DNA from: Planococcus citri
Lineage: Eukaryota > Arthropoda > Insecta > Hemiptera > Pseudococcidae
Assembly: GCF_950023065.1 (NCBI RefSeq)
Contig: NC_088678.1
Coordinates: 40,724,580 to 40,788,579, forward strand
DNA length: 64,000 nucleotides
Direction of reading: 5' to 3'
In this document: one piece after another, positions 56,406 to 64,000 of the stretch
Layout: every line of letters starts with the position of its first letter
Numbering within the stretch: position 1 is the stretch's first letter
The notes under the pieces: generated by a model
Database searches by the model: none
Told to the model about the DNA's origin: nothing
What the model saw: only the letters and a program-made list of their open reading frames with translations
Position numbers and translations under genes: made by a program

Positions 56406-59400
56406 TTTTCGCGTAATTCTAATGAAAATTACAAAATTTTCATTCCGACTTACTAAAAAACTCACCCTTAAAACTTAGAAATTTTTTCAAAATTTTCAAA
56501 TTTTTAATTTTTTTTCAAATTTCATTGAACTCGAATTTCAAATGGTTCTCTTCAAGAACACAATTCGAGTCAAAAAATTATTCTAAAAACATAATTAAAC
56601 TCGCTAAAGTACTCGTAAATAATCCATAATGTAAAATAACTAATATCAAAAATTCTAGATCTCTTGATAATTTTTTTTTTAACTGAAATGTGACAAATTC
56701 GAAAACTATGACATAGCGAGCCATACTCAATAATAGTATAGTATGATACAGATTAATTTCCTGTTTCTTGTTGAAAACTTCAAATTTCATCCCTTTTGAC
56801 TGAGATGCTTGCATAATGAATTTTCGTAATAACACCATGAAAAGGCAGAATATGCAATCCATTTGACTCAAAAGTGAAGTAAATTGTCTTTAAAAGCAAA
56901 AAAAAAAATTTAGTGACGAGTTGAAATCTATCGATTTGTGATTTTTTTTTTTACTAACTAGTCAATAATGCATAAAAACAACCCCCTAGTACATTTCCTT
57001 ACACCTCTGGGCTAAATAGCAGGTATTTTAATTTTTTTTAAAAAAAAAAAAAAAAACTAATATCGTATGTCCCATATACCATATAAAAATACAGGTTATT
57101 TGACTCGGAGGTAACCCATAAAAAAGTTCATAGGGAGAATAGGGGCAAAAATTATGCAACCTTACTAACTAAAAATAAGAGTATTAAATAAAAAACTCAA
57201 TAAATATCCAGTTTTATCAAAATTCATGTAAAAATAGCTTAAATTAGATCCGAGAATAATTTTAGAACATAATTTAATCGAACTATTTTTGACTAAAAAA
57301 GCCCACTAAAATGCATGTAAAAACCTTTCATATGTTAAAAATCATGGATATTATGCTCTAAATCATGAAATGCTTTTCTAATAAACACGAAAGTATGCAA
57401 AATTCCCAAAATTTCATATGCCCTAGCATACTTTCAAACCAGTAAAACATCCCTTAAATAATCCAAAAGTATGTAAAATTTAGATACGATTATCCAAGAT
57501 ATGTTGCATGTCAAAATTGACTAATCACTTAGTCTGGCGCCTGACGTGGATGAACCTCTCTTGAAAAAGTCATACATGCCACACATCTTCGAAATCTGAT
57601 ATCCTGGCATACTTTTAGAGCTGTAAAACATTTCTTTTTCCATAAAAATCGGAAATGTGCAACCCTTATAGGTCCCAGCATATTTTCGAAAAGCTTTAAT
57701 TTCAAAAATCCTAAAAATAACAAAAATTAATAAACATCAAGAGTATGCAATTCAAGTTCATCTGTCCCAGCATATCCTTGAAATCTCTTAATATAAATAA
57801 CCCATTTTATGGCAAACAAAAGAATTCGTCTCCGAACCAAATAAACCTCATTTAATGAGCTAAAAATACCCCTAAGGGTGAAAATTTAAAGATAAACATG
57901 TTCACAGACGATTCTAAGTTCAGTCTATGTACAACAAAATCCCCAATATAAAAATTCTTAAAAACTACCCCTAATTTTTCAAAACTTTTAAGTTCACAAT
58001 TTCGTTCCAAAGAATTTCGGATCAGTATACAATAGAACTAAACTGTTAAAATAAGATCCTAAACTCGTAAATTAGCCTTTTGGAAATATAAAATGGGCAT
58101 ATTTGTCCTGTATCCCTTTGAAGAAATTCAGGGGGACAGGGGGCAAATGGTCTTAATCTACTGACCAACAATTTGCTTAGTGGATGATATAGCATTGAGG
58201 GTTGGTTCAGTTCATTACCAACGAACTGATGAAAACAACCAAACTATCACATATTTTAGGAGTTTAAATACTCGAAAATATGGAAATCTGAACCCTACTT
58301 GTGCTTATACAGACGACACATTTTTCCGTATTCGTCAGATTACGTAATGAATTTGACTACATATGAATAAGAAAAAGTGCCAATCTGAAGTGCAAAAGGG
58401 ATCTAGATTATAGTAAAAATGCCATAACACCCACTGAGTGAAAAATAGGCCAGTACAAAAATTATATTTTCCAAAAGCATGGTCTTTTCTGCTCACTGAA
58501 ATATTCTAGGGTATGCTCAGTGGAGAGAAAATAAACCCCATATAAATCAATAGGTTCGATCATTTAAAATTTCTCACCTTTTTCAAAAGTTCAAATAAGC
58601 ATTTCATAACACCCCCTATGTACCAAAACAATACATAGGATCCTTCATACAAAATTCTATGTCTTACAAATTCATTTTTTGTACACTGTGCAAACACCAG
58701 ACAATGCTTTGGGGTTGAGAGCTTCGTATAGCAAAAAATACGAAACTCAGACTCGAAATGTTTGCTGGTAAATACACACAGTGTACCAGAAAAGAATCAC
58801 CAAATCTAGATAGTTCCCAAAAAACCAAGTTTAACCCTCTTTTCAAAATTTCTCTAGCTTAAAATTCACCCTAACAATGTTCTCTTCTCTATACAGATCT
58901 CGTCTCGAAAAATACACATTCAAAACTATCCATTTCTATCCCATATAAATACTCTCGTTTTCGTTTCGAATACTTATACAAACCACATTCCAAAATCCTG
59001 TATCCTTTTCGTGAGAACAAAGCTATAGAGCTCATGGGAACCAATCAATTAAAATCTATTTTCAGTATAAAAAGACTCGCGTGCTTAGGAAGTAATAAAT
59101 ATTTCTGTCAATCTAAAACATGTACACATTATGCACCTAGCTACTGCTTAAGCACATCTTGTGTATGTTAAATAGGCACCCGAATTAATTAGATTAAAAC
59201 AATAAAAAACGTCACTCAAAACCTCGTTTCGATTAAATAGAAAATACTTTGACATATTTATCACCTCCAATTTCCGTTTCAAAACCCACATCATATAAAT
59301 ACACACGAGTATGTGCTATGCTTATGTTTGCAAAACAACCACCTAATCAAAGTATCCTAATATCCAAATTAATAGAAATGCGCCTTTTTCGATGACAGTA

Positions 59401-60311
59401 ATTGTCAATAAACTATTCGGCTACTGTATTTAACAATTCAATTAAATAAACATCGCGTACCTCTAATACAACTAATAAATATGTCACAATACATTTTGTA
59501 ATTCTTGTATTTTTCAAAGTATACAGATTCCCACACGCAAACAGACGTGTGCTACCCTTAAAATATGTTAATATAGAAAGGCTCGCGACAAAACCACTTA
59601 AACTAAAATCAGGTGCGCCAATTAGGGTCATAAAACTGTCAACAAATTGCTAGGCAACGAAAAATATCACCAATTATTTTGACTTTTTATACTAGTGATA
59701 AAAATGTCAATGTAACAATTCGTGTGCCTCATTATCAAAGTGATAAAACTGTCATGAATATTCTTCAAGAATACAGAGACAGTTTTATCACCTTAAATAG
59801 TCATTTTCTCACAAAAATCAAATGCTCGGAGATGCTTAGATGTAACCATTTTACCATATGCACCTGTACATAATTAATTTAAGAAATATGGAGTAATCTA
59901 GCTTAAAACTAAAACAATTTAGGTACATTATTAATCTATGTCTTGCTTAAAGCCCATAAACATGTCATCCTTTCCACATCTTTGAGTGTGGGAAAACCTT
60001 TTCAAAAAATACAGTGCACCTAGCTGGACTCCTTTAATGAATATAAACTCCGACACATTGTACACAAAAATCATTCGTGACAAAAGTGTCAAAGTGCGCG
60101 GAGCTCTCAATCCAAGTAGCCAGCCACCTATTTGGAAGTACCTAGCTACCTACTTGAGCGACACAGCTACCTACTCAACTCTACCACCAGGCATCCAGCC
60201 AACTGCCATCTGCAATCAGTTACTCTAAGGTAATACTGCACAGATTAGATTGAAACCTCTTGGATTTCGAAAGAAATTCGTCACCCAACGTTTCAATCAA
60301 TATTATTCGCG
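56406..60311 (+). other. Long leader of the second element
   Basis: About 3.9 kb between PBS and the first long ORF, with no protein recognised. Such a long leader is unusual. It could contain an intron, a decayed gag, or another insertion. Confidence 0.45.
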
Positions 60312-61259
60312 ATGGATCCTTGTGAAAAGCCTGAATCGAAATTGCCTACGTCCATTTTTGAACCCAGAGTCGAAATTTTGACACCTCATTCACCTCAAAC
60401 CAATCCGAATATAGGTCTTGTTAAGGTCACAGATTTGGAAAAAGGAACTGAGGAGGAAATAGGAAAGATGTTCGATGATTCTGAACCATTTACGATTCGC
60501 GATCTAGACAAAAAAGAAATTGATCAGCCTCTAGAGGAGAAACCTCCTAAATTGGAAAGATTTGACGCTCATGATGAAAAAACGGAAGTTTTTGATGAGA
60601 AATCAGACAAGTATGTCGACGCAGCACAATTATCTCCAGAACCATCTCAAAATTTTCAAGAATTACATCCCAATCTACCCACTGAGACTCTCGACGAAAG
60701 AATAAATCGATATTTAGATACTAAAGCGAAAAATGAAACCCTATCTTTCGAAGAAAAATTGAATCAATGTGCTGAGACGGTGGAAAAATCGGAAAAACTT
60801 TCACCATTTGAGGAAGCTTTCAAAAATGCCTCGACTCAAACCTTCTTGACCTTCAAAAACAATTTAGATGCAAAAATTCCAATGACTGAAACACCCGTTG
60901 AAAGCATAGAAATGATAGAAATTCCTTTGAAAAAAGAAGAAGAAATCGACTTGACTGAGGAAAAAATGGAAACTCAGGAAAATATTTCGACCCAAGTAGG
61001 TACCTCGATTGATAGAAACCGTATTTTTGAAATTCCTGTAATTGAGGACAAAATTGAAATAAAAACAATATCAGAAAAACCCCCAGCTGGCCAATTAATC
61101 GATGAGGAAACCATAGAAAAGACCATTGCTCAAATTAAGGAAACCCCTCAGGAATTAGAATCTCAAGCGACAACTGCAGCATTTAACCTAATGACTGCTG
61201 AATTGTTAGCAGAGTCTGATGATGATGTAGCTACGCTTTCGGGAAACGAGTCACACTAG
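60312..61259 (+). CDS. Acidic ORF1 of the second element
   Basis: 315 codons from ATG 60312, rich in Glu, Lys, Pro and Thr and predicted to be disordered or weakly coiled. No capsid-like domain, zinc knuckle or known family is recognised. It contains EIDLTEE (211-217), similar to the SUMO-interacting-like motifs in the giant element's proteins. It ends SGNESH, with the same SGN and the same slippery heptamer as Gag of the giant element, so it occupies the gag position. It may be the C-terminal part of a longer spliced Gag. Confidence 0.65.
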   Translation: MDPCEKPESKLPTSIFEPRVEILTPHSPQTNPNIGLVKVTDLEKGTEEEIGKMFDDSEPFTIRDLDKKEIDQPLEEKPPKLERFDAHDEKTEVFDEKSDKYVDAAQLSPEPSQNFQELHPNLPTETLDERINRYLDTKAKNETLSFEEKLNQCAETVEKSEKLSPFEEAFKNASTQTFLTFKNNLDAKIPMTETPVESIEMIEIPLKKEEEIDLTEEKMETQENISTQVGTSIDRNRIFEIPVIEDKIEIKTISEKPPAGQLIDEETIEKTIAQIKETPQELESQATTAAFNLMTAELLAESDDDVATLSGNESH

Positions 61260-61283
61260 ATGCTCCAGGGGCAGCTCCTAGTG
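61241..61283 (+). promoter_or_regulatory. Programmed -1 frameshift site between ORF1 and ORF2
   Basis: ORF1 codons read tcG GGA AAC, giving the slippery heptamer GGGAAAC at 61241-61247. A 6-nt spacer leads to CACTAG (61254-61259, including the TAG stop), which pairs perfectly with CTAGTG (61278-61283). ORF2 is in the -1 frame and is open from 61226, so it overlaps the heptamer. Confidence 0.85.
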
Positions 61284-61306
61284 AAGAAACAGCCCCAATA
61301 AAGGAT

Positions 61307-63424
61307 ATGTTTTCAAAATATTTCTGGATAGGCGATGGGTTAGCGCACTACATGATGCGAGGCGAACACGTCTTAGTAACAGACCTACCCGAACGCCTCA
61401 GAGACAATATTACTCTAGAAGAACTACAAAGCAGAATTTCTCGACTCGAAATTCCCCAAAACTCAAAAATCATCCTCTCCGCGTGCCAAATTGAATTTAA
61501 TTATTCGCGTAAACCATACAACATAATAGAAGATCAATTAACAGCAATACTCACTCAACTTTTTCGAAAAGGGGCAGAAAGCATTATCCTACTATTTCCA
61601 CTCCTCAAACCTCGCATATCATCAGAACCATTAGTCAAAATTTCTAGGTATATTGACTTTAAGGAGATATTTACTCGCGCTACAGCCGACCCCAGAGTCT
61701 CTTTTATACAAAGTCCATCTATGCAGTTCTTAGAAACTGAAATTATTAGTCGCGGAGGAAAACAGTTTATTAGGCCAAAAATAGGTCCACATGGTGAAAT
61801 TCTGCCCGTACGTCAAAAATTCCACTTTGTACCAATACTCCGAAGATTTTTTCCCTCGATTTCACAATACAAAGAAACCGAAAAATTAATGGAAGCTGAA
61901 ATCAAAAGAATTGAGAAAGCAGCCTTGTTTAAAATTGATCGTCAAAATAGAAATATCACAGGAGACGCAAGACGACTATTTGAACCCAGAATAGCACCTC
62001 AGATCGACCCCGGTGAAAAGGAACCCGAAATTGAACTCGGAGACCGACCCCCACCACCCGCCATGTTGCCAACCTCAAGCCCTGATTCGATAACCCCAGA
62101 AATCGAGCGAATAACAGCAAAAATTCAACCCCTTATGTCAATGAATCCAGAAATTATACCTCCCCCCAAAATTTATCAAGATGTCGAAATAGATCCACTT
62201 ACTACAGCAGAGATGCCAGTGGACAATACCCTTGGTGAAGTAATAGCAGGGAAAGTTGAGGAACAACTTCAAGAACCATCTACCTCTAAAAATGCTCGTA
62301 AACGCAGGAAAAGGCGAGAGAAACGTGTAAAAATTCCAACTCCCGCTGCATCTCCCCCTAAACCCGGACTTCAATTCATGGACCCCGAAAATCTTCATGA
62401 ATCCACCCTTCCACAGCTATACGGCCCAAATTCAAAAGATCCAACCTGTGCAGTAGGGGTAGCTGTCGGGCCAAAATACATTGCACTTCAGATGGATACC
62501 GGAGCAATCGTTAGTATCATCTCCCAGCCAGTAGTGGACATTTTAGCAACTTTCGCTCCCAAGGATCTCTCATACATGAAATTAAAACAACCCCTCACAC
62601 TGACCCTAGCTGACAGTAAGACCATAGCATTGGCAAGACACTGTGTTGAAGTACAACTAACAATGGAAAATAGGGTCTTACGTGTGCCATTTTATATCAT
62701 AGACTCTGAATCGAGAGTGTTTATCATGGGAAGAATGTCGATGAGCTATTGGAAAATGACCCTCGACATGAATGCACGACTCCTCACATGCAACTACGAC
62801 CCCGAGCACCCGATGGTTATTGAATTTTTGACATATCAAGGAACGGTTACACCAACTCTATGTTCGGCGAACATCAATACTGAGTTGGAAGACATAACTA
62901 AAATGCAAGCCACAGTAGAAGAGGAGGAAGACCACATGTTCACTGTGAAAGACTTTGTCGATGGTCATTGGAGCCTAAATCTTGACTTAGACCCCCCCTC
63001 ATCTTTTCAGAACATTGATGTTGCAAGTGAACATAAAGAACCCCCTATGATTGACAAGGAAATCTATAAATTTAAAAATATACCCTACCGTCATAGCTTG
63101 TACTCTAAGGTACCGAGCTACCTGTTAAACGATTTTATGCGCACGAAAATTAATGATGGCAACACAGCACGTAAACAGCGTGCTATTCGTCGCCAAAATT
63201 ATTTTTTCAGGCAACAAATTACAAACCGCTATGCTGGGGCACGATCTTCTGTATTCGACACCCCTCCCGCTACACCCCCCATTAATACTACGATGGCCAC
63301 TTTGGAACAATTGCACCAACTTGCAGATGCGCTCGAAATACTGAGAACGGAATCCGAAAATGGACCATACCCGAGAATAGAGAAAAAGAACAACAGAAAG
63401 CGAACCTATTCGAGTACCCTATAA
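61307..63424 (+). CDS. SGNH-like plus retropepsin protein of the second element
   Basis: 705 codons from ATG 61307, probably made as a frameshift extension of ORF1. Residues 1-180 match the N-terminus of the giant element's Pol (WIGDGLAH against WIGDGLVH; NYSRKPYNIIEDQ against NFSRKPYEVVEKQ). A variable Pro/basic linker follows. Retropepsin lies at about 380-500 with an intact D397-T-G and the partner IMGRMSM. The protein ends after a basic tail without RT, RNase H or integrase. It could be a nonautonomous element, a domesticated gag-pro gene, or the first part of a split pol continuing outside the window. Confidence 0.82.
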   Translation: MFSKYFWIGDGLAHYMMRGEHVLVTDLPERLRDNITLEELQSRISRLEIPQNSKIILSACQIEFNYSRKPYNIIEDQLTAILTQLFRKGAESIILLFPLLKPRISSEPLVKISRYIDFKEIFTRATADPRVSFIQSPSMQFLETEIISRGGKQFIRPKIGPHGEILPVRQKFHFVPILRRFFPSISQYKETEKLMEAEIKRIEKAALFKIDRQNRNITGDARRLFEPRIAPQIDPGEKEPEIELGDRPPPPAMLPTSSPDSITPEIERITAKIQPLMSMNPEIIPPPKIYQDVEIDPLTTAEMPVDNTLGEVIAGKVEEQLQEPSTSKNARKRRKRREKRVKIPTPAASPPKPGLQFMDPENLHESTLPQLYGPNSKDPTCAVGVAVGPKYIALQMDTGAIVSIISQPVVDILATFAPKDLSYMKLKQPLTLTLADSKTIALARHCVEVQLTMENRVLRVPFYIIDSESRVFIMGRMSMSYWKMTLDMNARLLTCNYDPEHPMVIEFLTYQGTVTPTLCSANINTELEDITKMQATVEEEEDHMFTVKDFVDGHWSLNLDLDPPSSFQNIDVASEHKEPPMIDKEIYKFKNIPYRHSLYSKVPSYLLNDFMRTKINDGNTARKQRAIRRQNYFFRQQITNRYAGARSSVFDTPPATPPINTTMATLEQLHQLADALEILRTESENGPYPRIEKKNNRKRTYSSTL

Positions 63425-64000
63425 GAACGGTTCCGTATAAACCTAGATATAAGACATAGGTGATGGGACTAGATGTAGAGCATAGATTATTAGTATTAGA
63501 ATTAATTTAGAAATAGACCCCCTATGTTATAATACCCTACATGAAACGCGTGTTAAAAAAAAAAAAAAAAAAAAGAAACAACCCGTACCTCGCTTTACTA
63601 CGTGGTATCGAATACCTACCTCCACGCTCACCTTGACACAGTCTGTTACACATATCGCGGTCGGTCGTTCACCTTTCACACTCGCTTTGTTCACATTCTC
63701 ACACCTGTAGACCATTTTTTACCTGGATAGGTAAAATACAACGACTCATTCACACTGCTCTCATATCTCTTTTCAAATCAAAAATCACGTATTCACAATT
63801 CAGTTTGCCTCGTAACCCATTAAGATAACAATATCACTTCATTATTGATGAAAGAATGATAAAAATCAAAAACCCGTATCTCACATACGTATGTCCCAGT
63901 CTGTATACATTAAAAAGACAAAAGGCAGATAACAGGCTCTAAAGCTCATTATGGGTAAAAACCATTTCATTCCTGAGATGTCTCTATGGACTACATTTTC
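63425..64000. other. Region after ORF2, nothing coding recognised
   Basis: No RT sequence follows ORF2 in any frame. A run of about 20 A at 63555-63574 lies 130 bp after the stop. No copy of the presumed 5' LTR is seen before the window ends. Confidence 0.5.

Noticed and set aside
59986..60228. 80-codon ORF just upstream of ORF1
   Set aside because: It has no ATG at its start and no domain; could be part of a spliced Gag but there is no support.

Overview
This is a eukaryotic nuclear window: AT-rich, GT-AG introns, long poly-T/poly-A tracts and very many TAGGTACCTAC-type words. That texture, the gene structure and the repeat content suggest an insect, most likely a hemipteran such as a mealybug or aphid. 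The organism is an inference from composition only.

Left half (1-30142): one eight-exon plus-strand gene spans 5599-27557. It reconstructs as a 483-residue K+-dependent Na+/Ca2+ exchanger (NCKX/SLC24-like), with both alpha repeats but unusual ion-site residues. Its introns hold an intact nested ORF with a retropepsin-like fold that lacks the catalytic Asp (13424-14434), three short inverted-repeat (MITE-like) elements or hairpins, a foldback-like element built from 33-bp subrepeats, and a GTCT/AAGGTCA-rich minisatellite.

Middle (30143-47389): a 17.2-kb, very young Ty3-type LTR retrotransposon lies on the minus strand, with 578-bp LTRs that differ at one visible base and a 4-bp AAAT target-site duplication. 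In its own 5'->3' order it carries: a Gag (687 aa, no zinc knuckle); a -1 frameshift signal (GGGAAAC plus a 6-bp stem over the stop codon); a 2003-residue Pol; two tandem paralogous ORFs of about 138 aa of unknown family; and a 786-aa RING-coiled coil-SGNH-like protein in the env position. Pol begins with an SGNH-hydrolase-like domain, followed by protease and RT. Next come a degenerate tethered RNase H and an integrase with a second, catalytically complete RNase H inserted between its core and its GPY/F domain. This is the exciting system in the window. Its integrase has Lys where the DDE Glu is expected, so this copy may not be self-sufficient.

Right part (about 55270-64000): a second, related element lies on the plus strand. 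A putative 5' LTR ends at about 56392, followed by a tRNA-Lys-like PBS, a 3.9-kb leader, an acidic ORF1, the same GGGAAAC -1 frameshift architecture, and an ORF2 with SGNH-like and protease domains that stops before any RT. Between the elements, 50487-50544 looks like a signal-peptide first exon of another gene. The remaining sequence is noncoding as far as I can see.
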